Numbered from the stretch's first letter, positions 49,512 to 62,352 are shown. The stretch: DNA of 64,000 nucleotides from Yersinia intermedia (GCF_900635455.1 NZ_LR134116.1:2232001-2296000), one strand, 5' to 3'. The notes: a model not told the origin generated them from the sequence alone. Translations and numbers: made by a program.

Positions 49512-49877
49512 AATTTATTCCTCAGTGTTCTGTTTGTATATCGGCCCCGTTGGGTCGTTATAATGAGAGTAGAGGAAATATTTAATGGCTTCCGTGAGTC
49601 ATTGGTTTCGGCTTGTAACCGATTGTACAACACCAATAATTTAGTGTGACGAGTATGCTAATTTGCACATTTTAGTTACAACATACAGTGTGTTGTCTTT
49701 AATAAAACCATCGTATTATGTAGCACCAGTGTCGTTTGAATGTAAGGCGATATGTTAGTTAACCAGTGAGAGCTACGCCCAACCCTAATTAAAGGTTAGG
49801 CGTAGCAGTAGAACCTATATTAGTCATGTGACCGCCATTAGGTTCCAGCATCGCGGGTAATAATCAAGTGCCACAAA
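49512..49877. other. 366-base region upstream of asr
   Basis: It holds the asr promoter. Read on the minus strand, TGTATGTTGTAACT (49674-49687) matches the E. coli RstA box TACATnTnGTTACA at 8 of 12 fixed positions, a weak candidate. A strong hairpin at 49772-49806 (GCTACGCC/GGCGTAGC plus AACC/GGTT) lies past the stop of the M32 gene and may end its transcript, although it has no T-tract. Confidence 0.5.
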
Positions 49878-51359
49878 TTACAAATAGCGGCGTTCTAAAT
49901 GTTGGCGGAAGTAGCGTGGGTTAAGTGTTTCACCGGTAGCTTTGGTAATTAATTCTGCTGTTGAGTAACGGCTACCATGCTGCCAGATATTCTGTTGTAA
50001 CCAGGTGAAGAGGGTACTGAGATCACCATTTGCGATACTCTTATCCAGGTCTGGAATAACATCACGGGCAGTTTGGAACAGTTGAGCTGCATACATTGCA
50101 CCCAAGGTATACGTTGGGAAATAGCCAAAAGCCCCATCGGTCCAATGGATATCTTGCATACATCCGTTACGGTAATTGCCTTCGGTGTTAATACCGAGGT
50201 ATTGCTGCATTTTCTCATTCCACAACGCAGGGATATCATCTACTTCGATTTCACCACTGATTAACGCTTTTTCGATTTCATAACGCAATATAACATGGGC
50301 AGGATAGCTCACTTCATCGGCATCAACTCGAATAAAGCCAGTTTTAACCCGCTGATTGAGAGCTATGAAATTGTGTTCTGCAAATGCAGGTTGTTCACCA
50401 AATTGGTGTACGACCAGTGGGCGGATCACTTGTAAAAATTCATCACTGCGCGCTAATTGCATTTCAAATAGTAAGCTTTGCGACTCATGAATGGCAGTTG
50501 ATCTTGCATGGGATATGGGTTGCCCTAACCATTCTCGTGGTAGGTTTTGCTCATAACGGGCATGGCCTGTTTCATGCACAATACCCATTAATGAACTGAG
50601 AAACTCTTGCTCGTTATAACGGGTAGTAATTCGCACATCTTGAGGAACACCGCCGCAAAATGGGTGCACACTGACATCAACCCGCCCGCCGTCAAAGTCA
50701 AAACCGAGTACTTTCATCACTTGTAATCCAAGCTGACGCTGTTTTTCCACGTCAAAAGGGCCCTGTGGGAGCAGGCAGTTTTCATTAGCTTGTTTAGCAG
50801 TCACTTTTTGTAATAGTGCAGGTAGCCATTGCTTAAGATCACCAAATATCCGATCCAAATCAGCACTATTAGTCCCTGGTTCGTAGAGGTTAAGCAATGC
50901 ATCATAACCTGAGGTACCTGCGGCCTGAGCGCGGATTGAGGCTTCTTCGCGGCTAAGTTTGACCACTTCGCGCAGATTTTCTGCAAAGCCATGCCAATCA
51001 TTAGCGATGCGCTGTTGCCGCCAGGCATGCTCACATTTGGCTCCAGCCAACGACTTGGCTTCAACCAATGCTTCTGGCAGCAGGACTGCATTGTCATAAT
51101 GACGGCGCATTTCGCGTAAGTTTGCCTGTTCAACGCTATCTAACGTTTCTTGCTCGGCGAGCATCAGCCATTCGCCAACCTGTTTGGCCGTTAATATCTG
51201 GTGTTGTAAGACATTTAGCTCCGCCATAGCTTCTGAGCGGGCAAGGTTGCCTTTTGCTGGCATCATGGTCTGCATATCCCATCCGGCGATAGCCGACAGG
51301 TGCTCGAAACGAGCCAGGCGGGTGAATGTAGAACGCAGGTGCTGGTAAGCGGTGGACAT
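49878..51359 (-). CDS. M32-family metallocarboxypeptidase
   Basis: Zinc carboxypeptidase of the thermostable carboxypeptidase Taq family, 493 residues, cytoplasmic and largely helical. The zinc motif HETGH is in SLMGIVHETGHARYEQ near residue 262, and the third ligand Glu is in IHESQSLLFEMQL near 292. Other conserved blocks are VHPFCGG, RVDADEVSYPAHVILRYEIE and QDIHWTDGAFGYFPTY, all typical of M32 enzymes. It is next to rstB on the same strand with a 27-base gap, so may be cotranscribed with rstAB. E. coli lacks a close counterpart here. Confidence 0.94.
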   Translation of the reverse strand: MSTAYQHLRSTFTRLARFEHLSAIAGWDMQTMMPAKGNLARSEAMAELNVLQHQILTAKQVGEWLMLAEQETLDSVEQANLREMRRHYDNAVLLPEALVEAKSLAGAKCEHAWRQQRIANDWHGFAENLREVVKLSREEASIRAQAAGTSGYDALLNLYEPGTNSADLDRIFGDLKQWLPALLQKVTAKQANENCLLPQGPFDVEKQRQLGLQVMKVLGFDFDGGRVDVSVHPFCGGVPQDVRITTRYNEQEFLSSLMGIVHETGHARYEQNLPREWLGQPISHARSTAIHESQSLLFEMQLARSDEFLQVIRPLVVHQFGEQPAFAEHNFIALNQRVKTGFIRVDADEVSYPAHVILRYEIEKALISGEIEVDDIPALWNEKMQQYLGINTEGNYRNGCMQDIHWTDGAFGYFPTYTLGAMYAAQLFQTARDVIPDLDKSIANGDLSTLFTWLQQNIWQHGSRYSTAELITKATGETLNPRYFRQHLERRYL

Positions 51360-51386
51360 AAAACACTCCAGAGTGAAAGTTAGTGT

Positions 51387-52691
51387 TTAATCTTGATCAA
51401 CGGACAGTGAGTAAGGATTTTGTACCGGCCAACAGAAACGGAAACTGGCACCGCCTAATGAACTGGCATCAACGGAAATATTGCCCTGATAAGCCAGAGC
51501 GATGGAGTGTACAATCGCCAGACCCAGGCCACAGCCTCCCGTTGCGCGGTCGCGGCTGGGATCTAGGCGCACAAAAGGCTCGAAAACCCGTGCACGCTCT
51601 TCCAGAGGAATGCCAGGGCCATCATCTTCAACTTGCAGGCAAGCGTTGTCACCGTCAAACCATAATCCAATACGTAGTCGTTTAGTGGAATAACGTAGCG
51701 CGTTATTAACCAGATTATCTAATACTCGCTCCATCAGGCGCAGGTCGACAGCGCCAAAGTCACCACGGTGGGGGATATCCAGTTCGATTTCCCGTTCACT
51801 ATGAATTAAGCGTATATCCGCGACTTTTGTTGTTAGCCAGGCGGGTAAGTCGATAGGTTCCAGATTAAGGGAAACCTGCGGGCGATCCAGCCGAGCGTAG
51901 GTCAGTAACTCATCAATAAGTGCTTCTAACTGGCCAATATCATGATTTAAAGCTAATTGCTCACTTTCTGTCAGGTTGTCACTCATCGCTAAACGATATC
52001 GTAAACGCACGAGTGGGGTGCGAAGTTCATGCGCAATACCATCTATGAGCAGTTTCTTGCTAACAATCAGCGTATTGATATTGTCAGCCATTTGATTAAA
52101 CGCCACACCTAAACGGTTCAAACTGGAGGTAGGATCAAAATGCGTTCGCTCGTCAAGGTAGCCAGCACCCAGTCGTTGAGCCGCATTCTCCAATTTTAAT
52201 AGATCTTTCCAGTGCGGGCGCATCCACAAGAATACTGGCAGCGCCAAAGACAGACCAATTAAGATTAATAAGGCCAAGTCGAGCAGGCGCATTTGATGCA
52301 AATAAAACAAATAGGGGACTGGGCCGACAGCAAGAGCGTAGTGACTACGAGGGATACGTTGCAGGAAAGTATATTCATCATCTAAGGCAATAATTTCACC
52401 CGCCCGTAGGCGTTTATTCAAACGCTCACCGAGATCACGTTTATCAAGAGGCTCTATATGCAACTGAAAGGAAAGGTTTAAATCCAGTGTGGCAATGGTT
52501 TTATTCCAATCCTTCAGAGGGATTTCTCGTAATTCACTGCGCATCAATGAAAGCGAACTTTTCATCAGGTCATCTAATGACTGTCGACCGGCACGCTCTG
52601 CGGTGACTTTGTAAACTAAGCCGACCAACATGGCCATCACCATAAAACAGACGAACAGTAATAAGAAAAATTGAATGAATAGTTTCCTCAT
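51387..52691 (-). CDS. rstB: Sensor histidine kinase RstB
   Basis: Inner-membrane kinase of the RstAB two-component system, 434 residues. Two membrane helices (near residues 5-27 and 135-155) frame a periplasmic domain, then come HAMP and the dimerisation domain with the phospho-acceptor His in DGIAHELRTPLVRLRYR. The ATPase domain has N, G1 and G2 boxes (LVNNALRYS, VEDDGPGIP, GCGLGLAIV). It overlaps rstA by four bases. In E. coli it is under PhoP control and linked to acid response. Confidence 0.95.
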   Translation of the reverse strand: MRKLFIQFFLLLFVCFMVMAMLVGLVYKVTAERAGRQSLDDLMKSSLSLMRSELREIPLKDWNKTIATLDLNLSFQLHIEPLDKRDLGERLNKRLRAGEIIALDDEYTFLQRIPRSHYALAVGPVPYLFYLHQMRLLDLALLILIGLSLALPVFLWMRPHWKDLLKLENAAQRLGAGYLDERTHFDPTSSLNRLGVAFNQMADNINTLIVSKKLLIDGIAHELRTPLVRLRYRLAMSDNLTESEQLALNHDIGQLEALIDELLTYARLDRPQVSLNLEPIDLPAWLTTKVADIRLIHSEREIELDIPHRGDFGAVDLRLMERVLDNLVNNALRYSTKRLRIGLWFDGDNACLQVEDDGPGIPLEERARVFEPFVRLDPSRDRATGGCGLGLAIVHSIALAYQGNISVDASSLGGASFRFCWPVQNPYSLSVDQD

Positions 52692-53416
52692 GGATGCACT
52701 GACTCCCAGGCATTTGGGGCGAACAAATAGCCTTTATTACGCACGGTTTTGATACGAAATGGTTCGATAGCATTGTCATAGAGTTTGCGGCGTAAACGCG
52801 ATATGGCAACATCTATACTGCGATCCATACCGTCATAGCTGACACCACGTAAATTTTTCAGCAACGCTTCACGATCCATTATTATTCCTGCATGGGTAGC
52901 TAACTCCCATAACAAATCAAAATCTGACGTGGATAACGTTATCTCTTCATCGCTAAGATTGACTTGGCGGTTTACTGGATCAATACACAGCAAGCCGAAA
53001 TGGATCGCATTATGGCCGGTATGGGGCGGGCTAATGGTCTCTTTGTTTTGTTGCAGATTATGCTGACGCAGATGTAACCGTAGGCGCGCCAACAGTACAG
53101 CAGGTGGCGTGGTTTTGAGGATATAGTCGTTTGCCCCCATTTCAAGCGACAGAATATGGTTCATATCACTGTCCAGCGAGGTCAGCAGTACAATCGGCCC
53201 CTCATAAACGGGGCGCAAATCACGGCACAGTGTCATACCATCTTTTCCTGGCAACATGATATCAAGTAATACCAAGTCCGGTTGTTGTTGTTCAATAACC
53301 GCTTGGGCTGTATCGCCACGTGGTTCTACCAACACATCGATATCATGCTTACCCAGATAGGCAGCAATCAATTTTCCGACTTCTGCGTCGTCTTCCACAA
53401 AAACAATTTTGGTCAT
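52688..53416 (-). CDS. rstA: Response regulator RstA
   Basis: An OmpR-class response regulator, 242 residues from the ATG at 53416 (MTKIVFVEDDAEVGKLI); 18 upstream in-frame codons are not conserved in E. coli RstA. The receiver domain has the phospho-acceptor Asp in DLVLLDIMLPGKDG near residue 52 and Lys in ILKTTPP near 104. The C-terminal winged helix reads LLKNLRGVSYDGMDRSIDVA. Known E. coli targets include asr, which lies in this window. Confidence 0.95.
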   Translation of the reverse strand: MTKIVFVEDDAEVGKLIAAYLGKHDIDVLVEPRGDTAQAVIEQQQPDLVLLDIMLPGKDGMTLCRDLRPVYEGPIVLLTSLDSDMNHILSLEMGANDYILKTTPPAVLLARLRLHLRQHNLQQNKETISPPHTGHNAIHFGLLCIDPVNRQVNLSDEEITLSTSDFDLLWELATHAGIIMDREALLKNLRGVSYDGMDRSIDVAISRLRRKLYDNAIEPFRIKTVRNKGYLFAPNAWESVHP

Positions 53417-53655
53417 GTTTTTCAGTTTATAAAGGTGCCGGAATTCAGCATAGCGCGCTGTTGGCAGCAATACTATGCATGTTACTTAGTCTGTTAAGCA
53501 TAAATGCTGATGACTGATTGCTAGACAACTGGCAAATCATTTCATTATATTAATAAAAGTGATTATATCGTCATCTCTATTTTGTTGCGCCTATCGTTTA
53601 TATATCAATACTTACGATTAATGAATAGCTGTATCGATCAGCTGAGGACTGAGGG

Positions 53656-54072
53656 ATGAGTGGCGAACACATCGGTGTGCCAGCGCACAGTGAAAAGGTC
53701 TGCTTCGATTACACGGTATTTTTAGCCGCATCATGCAAAAAGCGTTGGAGTTTTATTGAGGCGATTTATGGTGTTATGCCCATATTTGGCATGGTGGTAA
53801 AATCGCAGACGGAAATGGAAAAAACGCCGCAAGAGCGGCTTAATGCATTGGCCTTACAGGTACTATCTACCCAGCTTAGCGATCAAACCAATATCGTTCG
53901 CTTGATTCGGCTAGCAGAACAACAGGGCATTGCCCTATTGGATATCCAGTTGCCTTACCCTTTGGAAACCAGTCAACTCGGCGAGATTAAGCAAAAATTG
54001 CCGGAATCAATAAAATTAAGCCAGCAAGGGGAGTGTCTATCCGTGGATTTGGCGGAAACGGCAAGTAAATAG
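53656..54072 (+). CDS. Hypothetical protein, no family recognised
   Basis: A 138-residue ORF divergent from rstA. The ATG at 53656 follows GAGGACTGAGGG, a plausible ribosome site. The first 45 residues read poorly (MSGEHIGVPAHSEKVCFDY), while the part from residue 54 (MEKTPQERLNALALQVLSTQ) has codons and composition like a real protein. A shorter start at 53815 giving 85 residues is therefore also possible. That part alternates predicted helices and strands (IVRLIRLAEQQGIALLDIQL), is soluble and lacks a signal. In E. coli folM and ydgC sit at this place; this is neither. Confidence 0.55.
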   Translation: MSGEHIGVPAHSEKVCFDYTVFLAASCKKRWSFIEAIYGVMPIFGMVVKSQTEMEKTPQERLNALALQVLSTQLSDQTNIVRLIRLAEQQGIALLDIQLPYPLETSQLGEIKQKLPESIKLSQQGECLSVDLAETASK

Positions 54073-54188
54073 TTATCTCTACGCCATAACTTTCTTTAGG
54101 TCATACTCAAACGGGCAAACTGAGCTAAGGCAGCCAGCCCATTTGAGGCCTTCATTTTGCTGTACCTTTCATTTAGCAAAACTCGGGT

Positions 54189-55580
54189 TTAGTGCATAGC
54201 AATCCAGGTGGCCGGAATGGTTGCAATCAGTACCAAGCAGATAGCTGACCGTTCCACTGTATTCAGTAATTTCAGTCCCTCATGCCCTTTACGTGCATAA
54301 ATAAACACCAATAGCCCAGGGGCATATAACAAAACAGATAACAGTAAATACACCAGCCCGGCGGCATAAATTAGCCACAAACCATACAAACACGCGCCAC
54401 TGGCAGCAATAATCAAACGCCAATCGTGACGTTTTAAGGCAATTTTAAATAAGAAGGCTCCCACCAGAAAGTAGGGTACCAGAATCATTTCTGATGCGAT
54501 TGTCAGCAAGGTATTGTAGTTACTGCCCGTCAGCCAAATCAGAATCAGAGCCACTTGAACCGCACAATTGGTTAACCATAGTGATTGTGCTGGCGCATTA
54601 TTTTTATTCTGATGGCGGAATATTTTGGGGAATGCTCCGTGCCTGGCTGCAACCATCGGCACTTCAGCAGCCATAATGGTCCAGCTAAGATAAGCACCAC
54701 ACACCGAAATAATAAGCCCCGTGGCAATGATGACTTCACCCCAAGGGCCAATCATCTCGACCATAATTCCAGCCATCGACGGATTACGCATACCGGCTAA
54801 CTCGGCACGGGGCACTACGCCAAGAGACAATAGGGTAATTAACAAATAAACGCACAGAGCAGACAGCACGGCTAACATCGTTGCCCGACCCACATCTTTT
54901 TTATTGCGTGCACGGGCCGACACAACTACGGCACCTTCGACACCAATAAAGACCCAGAGCGTTATCAGCATGGTGTCTTTAACTTGCTGCCAAACCGGGG
55001 TATGCAGCGCTACGCCACTAAAATCAAAACTGAAAGTATCAAGGCTAAATGCCAGACCGGCTAACACAATAAAGCCACCGATAGGTAACAGTTTTGCTAA
55101 CGTGGCGGCCAGGTTAATACTGGCGGCGGTTTGAACGCCACGCAGAACCAGCGCATGCACCAACCACAGCAGGAGGGTGGCTCCCAGCAATGCCTGCCAG
55201 GTATTACCTTCACCGAAGATAATGTGACCTGATTTATCAGTAAAGAAGCTTAATGCAGCAAAAACAATTACTAAGTAAGAGACATTAGCAATAACGGCGC
55301 ACAGCCAGTAACCCCAAGCTGAGAAAAAACCGATAAGATCACCAAAGCCTTCTTTGGCATAGGTGAATATTCCGCCATCGAGATCAGGGCGCAAGCGCGT
55401 CAGTAATAGCATGGCAAACGCCAGGAAGATGATCCCCACGCCGGTAATACTCCAGCCGATAAGCAGTGCCGCAGGGCTGGCAACTTCCGCCATGTTTTGC
55501 GGCAGGCTGAACACACCCGCTCCCAGCATTGAGCTAAGGACCAGCGCGGTTAGCGCAGTCAGGCCGAGTTTTTTTTCCAA
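54189..55580 (-). CDS. ydgI: Basic amino acid antiporter YdgI (ArcD family)
   Basis: APC-superfamily inner-membrane transporter, 463 residues and about twelve hydrophobic segments. The N-terminal substrate motif LSSMLGAGVFSLPQNMAEVA and the helix 6-7 region FIGVEGAVVVSARARNKKDVG match arginine/ornithine-type antiporters and E. coli YdgI closely. The substrate is inferred to be arginine/ornithine or a related basic amino acid. It is followed on the same strand by the unknown ORF region and preceded by ydgH, an order like that in E. coli. Confidence 0.9.
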   Translation of the reverse strand: MEKKLGLTALTALVLSSMLGAGVFSLPQNMAEVASPAALLIGWSITGVGIIFLAFAMLLLTRLRPDLDGGIFTYAKEGFGDLIGFFSAWGYWLCAVIANVSYLVIVFAALSFFTDKSGHIIFGEGNTWQALLGATLLLWLVHALVLRGVQTAASINLAATLAKLLPIGGFIVLAGLAFSLDTFSFDFSGVALHTPVWQQVKDTMLITLWVFIGVEGAVVVSARARNKKDVGRATMLAVLSALCVYLLITLLSLGVVPRAELAGMRNPSMAGIMVEMIGPWGEVIIATGLIISVCGAYLSWTIMAAEVPMVAARHGAFPKIFRHQNKNNAPAQSLWLTNCAVQVALILIWLTGSNYNTLLTIASEMILVPYFLVGAFLFKIALKRHDWRLIIAASGACLYGLWLIYAAGLVYLLLSVLLYAPGLLVFIYARKGHEGLKLLNTVERSAICLVLIATIPATWIAMH

Positions 55581-55843
55581 TTATGGATCCTGGTTTTGAT
55601 AGTATTAATGAATGGTTACTGACTTGTAAGCAGCATTATATGAGGCAAACTTATCGATAGCTGACAGATAATAGCCCCAAAATTTTCGGGAGATTTTACG
55701 GAGTGGGGCGCGATCATGCAATGATTGGTTATGCGATTTGGACAAAAAATTATTCAATCCGTATCAATAAGAAGCAGGACAACAGCAGACACATAAAAAA
55801 GGCAGCACGTAGCTGCCCTTACAGTAACAAAATTCACGCAAAC

Positions 55844-56797
55844 TTATTTGAACAAGTCAGCGCTAACACTCAGGTTACCACCACTTTGGTTCTGCCACTG
55901 GCGAGTCACATGGTAATACTTCGCACCTTTTGCCGCAGCACGTTTAGCGACTTCATGAGATACGTCAGTCATGCTGTTGTAGTGACCGCTAAAGGTAATA
56001 GAATCAAACGGCACCATCTGTGCGGCAGTCGTGTTGTTCAGTTCCTGAATTTGAGTACCATCATTCAGGGTGACAGTGTAACGTTTACCGGTTGATGATT
56101 GCGTTTCGAAGAAACGGCCCACATCAGCACTTGGCGTACCTGAAGAGGCAACTCCTGGGATTTCGACGTTGGCAGCAGCAGCGCCACCGGCAGCCAGTGC
56201 TGCACGGCCAGCGTCAGAATCGGCTGGAATAACATCAGGGCTTTGAACAACACGTTTTGCCGCATCTGCTTTATAAACATATGCCGTCACAAACTGGTTG
56301 CCACCTTGGTTTGCATCAACCTGACGCACGATAAAGAAGGAGTAAGCCCCTTTCTCTTTTGCTGCCTTTGAAATGGCATCGTTGATATCAGGCTGGCTAC
56401 GGAAGAAGCCACTAACAGAAACGGTATCATAAGGTTGAAGCGCATAGGCTTCTGCTTTTGGCAATTCTTTAACATCATTAAAGACGCGATACTGGGTTTC
56501 TTTGCTCACTTCCGGTGCATCTTTATGATAAACATCGGCCGTTACACGCCAGTTGCCGCCATTATTGTTGCTGTTGATATCCTGAATATAGAAAGAGTCT
56601 GCGCCCAATTTGTCAGCTCGGCGCGATACCGCATCCGCTGCCTCATTGATTGCATTAAATCGGCCAGTAATAGTAATGCGATCAAATGGCTTAATGGCTG
56701 CTGCTTGCTCTGGTGCGAGTTCTTTTGCCGCTTGTGCAGCAGAAAGCGCGGTGAGTGATAGCAATGCCGATGCGATGATCGTGTATTTCAGCTTCAT
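55844..56797 (-). CDS. ydgH: YdgH, three-domain YhcN/DUF1471 periplasmic protein
   Basis: A 317-residue exported protein from the ATG at 56797 (AAGGA seven bases upstream), with signal peptide MKLKYTIIASALLSLTALSA ending near AQA. Three repeated DUF1471 (BhsA/YhcN-like) domains begin near residues 30, 110 and 240; each opens with a PFD/PYD-T-x-SG-type strand (KPFDRITITGRF, QPYDTVSVSGFF, VPFDSITFSGHY). Each ends with a Y-x-V/I stretch. A low-complexity Ala/Gly linker joins domains two and three. It is related to stress and biofilm small proteins; its function is unknown. Confidence 0.93.
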   Translation of the reverse strand: MKLKYTIIASALLSLTALSAAQAAKELAPEQAAAIKPFDRITITGRFNAINEAADAVSRRADKLGADSFYIQDINSNNNGGNWRVTADVYHKDAPEVSKETQYRVFNDVKELPKAEAYALQPYDTVSVSGFFRSQPDINDAISKAAKEKGAYSFFIVRQVDANQGGNQFVTAYVYKADAAKRVVQSPDVIPADSDAGRAALAAGGAAAANVEIPGVASSGTPSADVGRFFETQSSTGKRYTVTLNDGTQIQELNNTTAAQMVPFDSITFSGHYNSMTDVSHEVAKRAAAKGAKYYHVTRQWQNQSGGNLSVSADLFK

Positions 56798-58953
<2,156 letters not shown>

Positions 58954-59012
58954 GTGGTATAAAAACTCGGCGGGTATAAAAATAATGTCACACAAAAATA
59001 TAGGGGTAACTG

Positions 59013-60404
59013 ATGTCTAGTGGTCTCGTTACAGCTGCGTACATAGTTGCTGCGATTTTATTTATTTTCAGTTTGGCTGGGCTGTCGCGCCACGAAACAT
59101 CCAAACAAGGTAACACTTTCGGTGTGACCGGTATGGCCATCGCGCTTATCGCCACCATCCTTGGGCCGGATTCAGGTAATGTTGCCTGGATTATCATTGC
59201 CATGGTAATTGGTGGTGCTATTGGTATCTATCTGGCGAAAAAAGTCGAAATGACTGAAATGCCAGAACTGGTCGCTATCTTGCACAGTTTCGTCGGCCTG
59301 GCAGCCGTTCTGGTTGGCTTTAACAGCTATCTGGACCACGGCCCGGTGGTGATGGACGCGGTGATGGTGAATATCCATCTGACCGAAGTATTCTTGGGTA
59401 TCTTTATCGGGGCGGTAACATTCACTGGTTCTATCGTTGCCTTTGGTAAATTACGCGGGATTATCTCATCCAAGCCACTGATGTTGCCACAACGCCATAA
59501 GTTGAATCTGGTGGCGCTGGTTGTATCATTCCTGCTGATGATAATGTTCGTCAAAACAGATAGCGTTGGTTTACAAGTGGTCGCGTTGTTATTGATGACA
59601 GTGATTGCTCTGGGCTTTGGCTGGCACTTGGTCGCGTCAATCGGTGGTGCTGACATGCCGGTTGTGGTCTCAATGCTGAACTCCTACTCTGGTTGGGCCG
59701 CTGCTGCCGCAGGCTTCATGTTGAGCAATGACCTGCTGATTGTAACGGGTGCCTTGGTTGGTTCTTCCGGTGCTATTCTGTCTTACATCATGTGTAAAGC
59801 GATGAACCGCTCGTTTATCAGTGTGATCGCCGGTGGTTTTGGTACTGATGGTTCTTCTACCGGTAATGCGGAAGAAATGGGCGAATACCGTGAAACTACA
59901 GCAGAAGAAGTGGCTGATCTGTTGAAAAACTCCAGCTCAGTTATCATCACTCCAGGCTATGGCATGGCGGTAGCACAGGCACAATATCCAGTCGCTGAGA
60001 TTACTGCCAAACTGCAAGCGCGGGGCATCAAAGTGCGCTTTGGTATTCACCCGGTTGCAGGGCGTTTGCCAGGCCATATGAACGTGTTATTGGCTGAAGC
60101 CAAAGTCCCTTATGACGTAGTGTTGGAAATGGATGAGATCAATGATGATTTCCCAAGCACTGATGTCGTGTTGGTGATTGGTGCCAACGATACGGTTAAC
60201 CCAGCCGCACTTGAAGACCCGCGTAGTCCGATTGCAGGTATGCCGGTGTTGGAAGTGTGGAAAGCGCAAAGTGTTATTGCCTTTAAACGTTCAATGAATA
60301 CCGGCTATGCTGGCGTGCAAAACCCATTGTTCTTTAAAGAAAATACCCAAATGTTGTTTGGGGATGCCAAAGACAGCGTAGAAGCAATTTTACGCGCGTT
60401 GTAA
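59013..60404 (+). CDS. pntB: NAD(P) transhydrogenase subunit beta
   Basis: Partner subunit, 463 residues. The first 260 residues form eight or nine membrane helices with the proton channel ([17 protein letters not shown]). The C-terminal domain III binds NADP(H): the motif [15 protein letters not shown] near residue 315 and the later [12 protein letters not shown] are diagnostic. Confidence 0.97.
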   Translation: MSSGLVTAAYIVAAILFIFSLAGLSRHETSKQGNTFGVTGMAIALIATILGPDSGNVAWIIIAMVIGGAIGIYLAKKVEMTEMPELVAILHSFVGLAAVLVGFNSYLDHGPVVMDAVMVNIHLTEVFLGIFIGAVTFTGSIVAFGKLRGIISSKPLMLPQRHKLNLVALVVSFLLMIMFVKTDSVGLQVVALLLMTVIALGFGWHLVASIGGADMPVVVSMLNSYSGWAAAAAGFMLSNDLLIVTGALVGSSGAILSYIMCKAMNRSFISVIAGGFGTDGSSTGNAEEMGEYRETTAEEVADLLKNSSSVIITPGYGMAVAQAQYPVAEITAKLQARGIKVRFGIHPVAGRLPGHMNVLLAEAKVPYDVVLEMDEINDDFPSTDVVLVIGANDTVNPAALEDPRSPIAGMPVLEVWKAQSVIAFKRSMNTGYAGVQNPLFFKENTQMLFGDAKDSVEAILRAL

Positions 60405-60425
60405 TCTGTTATAACGAATCAGATC

Positions 60426-60456
60426 AAGGGCCACTTATGCGGTGGCCCTTCTTTTT
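60426..60456 (+). terminator. Terminator of pntAB
   Basis: An AAGGGCCAC/GTGGCCCTT stem with a 7-base loop is followed by CTTTTT, about 20 bases past the pntB stop. Confidence 0.88.
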
Positions 60457-60485
60457 GGTTTAATCAATGGATGCCGCCGGAGGGG

Positions 60486-61442
60486 TTATCCAATTTCTTC
60501 CAGATCTTCATTGCCTTCTATCGGACAGGTAAATCCTTCTGGTTTAATGGCCAGTAAGTCACATTTAAGATGGTCGATCACATGTTCTGTGGTGTTACCA
60601 ATAAAGGCGGCAGATAGCCCAGTACGGCCCAAAGTACCCAGAACAACCACCCCAGCCCGCAAGTGTTCAGCCAAATCAGGAATAACCTCTTCAGGTAGGC
60701 CCTTTTCAACATGGGTGAATTTTTCATCAATGCCAAACTGTTGGCGCAATGCTTTCATCGCAACTAAGTGCTGACCACGAATGGCATCGTTATAGACACT
60801 CGGGTCAAAATCAGGCAATTCAATGGCGATATTAATCGGTGTTACCGGATAGGCGCTGATCAGATGTACCGGAGTTTGATTAACATTCTCAGCTAACTCT
60901 CTGGTCTCTTTGACCAGTCGCAGATTGAGTGGGTCATGAAGTGGGTCTTCACTTGAAAGGTTAACTGCCACCAGCGCTGTGGCACCTTCTGGCCAGGGTT
61001 GGTCTTTAACCATCCAGACCGGGCACGGGCATTTACGCAATAAATGCCAGTCCGTTGGCGTAAAGATAATGGACTCAAGACGATCATGCTGATGTGCCAT
61101 CTTTAATAACAAATCGTGCTTGGCGTTCAGGACTTCCTGAATGATGGCTTCATAAGGCCGATTATGCCACACCACTTTGATTTCAATTGGGATACCCGCA
61201 TCAAGGTAAAACCGGCACTGCTCGCTTATCCATGCGGACCGTTGGCTGATAACCCCTTTACGCATTGCGGTGCGCTCATCGGGCGACAGCAGGGTAGTCA
61301 TATCATATGACAGATCATAAATAGCCAAAAATGCTTTGATTGTGCCGCCATTGCGCTGCACAAGGTAAACTGCACGCCTTAATGCAGGTTGATCATCCTG
61401 ATTGGGGTCAATAGCAACCAGAATATTCTGATACTTTGCCAT
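60486..61442 (-). CDS. uspE: Universal stress protein E
   Basis: A 318-residue tandem Usp protein: two UspA-like alpha/beta domains (about 1-150 and 155-318). The first starts [15 protein letters not shown]. The second ends with the ATP-binding-type loop [20 protein letters not shown], near [20 protein letters not shown]. It protects cells under stress and affects motility and adhesion in E. coli. It lies next to fnr, as in E. coli. Confidence 0.96.
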   Translation of the reverse strand: MAKYQNILVAIDPNQDDQPALRRAVYLVQRNGGTIKAFLAIYDLSYDMTTLLSPDERTAMRKGVISQRSAWISEQCRFYLDAGIPIEIKVVWHNRPYEAIIQEVLNAKHDLLLKMAHQHDRLESIIFTPTDWHLLRKCPCPVWMVKDQPWPEGATALVAVNLSSEDPLHDPLNLRLVKETRELAENVNQTPVHLISAYPVTPINIAIELPDFDPSVYNDAIRGQHLVAMKALRQQFGIDEKFTHVEKGLPEEVIPDLAEHLRAGVVVLGTLGRTGLSAAFIGNTTEHVIDHLKCDLLAIKPEGFTCPIEGNEDLEEIG

Positions 61443-61540
61443 AGAGTCTCCTTACAACCGTGAATTAACAGTATGTTAGTTAAAGAGTAAACCATGAAAG
61501 GAAAACAGGATAGGTGGGAGAGAGGGCGAGGCCAATAAAT

Positions 61541-61570
61541 ATACCCGCCAACTTTCAAGTTGCCGGGTAT
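61541..61570. repeat. Short palindrome related to ERIC ends, possible fnr terminator
   Basis: ATACCCG and CGGGTAT arms with an inner CAACTT/AAGTTG stem, 30 bases in all. It shares ATACCCGCCA and CTTTCAAGTT with the element at 37356, so it looks like a remnant of the same repeat family. It lies just after the fnr stop and could end its transcript. Confidence 0.5.
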
Positions 61571-61581
61571 TTTGGATTAGA

Positions 61582-62334
61582 TTACAGGCTTGGTCTTGGA
61601 TTACCAGCGAGTTGACCTAGCGCCTCGGTATTCTCAATAGTGATGTACTTACCTTTCACACTCAGAATATCGCTTTTCTGAAAACGGCCTAGCAAACGGC
61701 TAATGGTTTCAACTGTCAGACCTAAATAGTTGCCAATGTCACCACGGGTCATCGTCAGGCGGAACTCACGTGGAGAGAAACCACGCTGAGCAAAACGACG
61801 AGACAGATTATAGATGAAGGCGGCCAGGCGCTCTTCTGCATTCTTCTTCGACAGTAGCAAAATCATGTCTTGATCACCTTTGATCTCACCACTCATCAGG
61901 CGCATCATCTGCTGGCGCAGGTTTGGCATTTTTCCTGATAAATCATCCAGTGTATCAAATGGTATTTCACAAACCATGGAGGTTTCCAGAGCTTGTGCGA
62001 AACTCGGATGTTGTAAATTACTGATAGCGTCAAAACCGACCAAGTCGCCCGCCAGATGGAAACCGGTGATTTGCTCATCACCCTCTTCAGTAATGGTGTA
62101 ACTTTTAATGGTCCCGGAACGGATGGCATACAGGGATTTGAGCTCATCACCTGCTTTAAACAGCGCCTGTCCTTTCTGAATAGGTTTTTTCCTTTCAATG
62201 ATATTGTCGAGCTGATCCAGCTCGTTTTCATTTAAGGTAAAAGGAATACAGAGCTGGCTGATACTGCAATCCTGACAGTGAATTGCACAACCACCAGACT
62301 GGATACGTCGGATTACGCGTTTTTCCGGGATCAT
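61582..62334 (-). CDS. fnr: Oxygen-sensing global regulator FNR
   Basis: A CRP-family regulator that switches on anaerobic metabolism. It is 250 residues, the same length as in E. coli and very similar. The 4Fe-4S ligands Cys20, Cys23 and Cys29 ([10 protein letters not shown]) and Cys122 (TSMVCEIPF) are present. A cyclic-nucleotide-like beta barrel, dimer helix and helix-turn-helix with the recognition segment [14 protein letters not shown] (E..SR) are intact. An FNR box just upstream suggests autoregulation. Confidence 0.98.
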   Translation of the reverse strand: MIPEKRVIRRIQSGGCAIHCQDCSISQLCIPFTLNENELDQLDNIIERKKPIQKGQALFKAGDELKSLYAIRSGTIKSYTITEEGDEQITGFHLAGDLVGFDAISNLQHPSFAQALETSMVCEIPFDTLDDLSGKMPNLRQQMMRLMSGEIKGDQDMILLLSKKNAEERLAAFIYNLSRRFAQRGFSPREFRLTMTRGDIGNYLGLTVETISRLLGRFQKSDILSVKGKYITIENTEALGQLAGNPRPSL

Positions 62335-62352
62335 AGGGTATTCCCATTAATA

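Noticed and set aside
49221..49563. Cys/His/Trp-rich plus-strand ORFs opposite asr
   Set aside because: Mirror translations of the Lys/Ala/His repeats of asr on the other strand.
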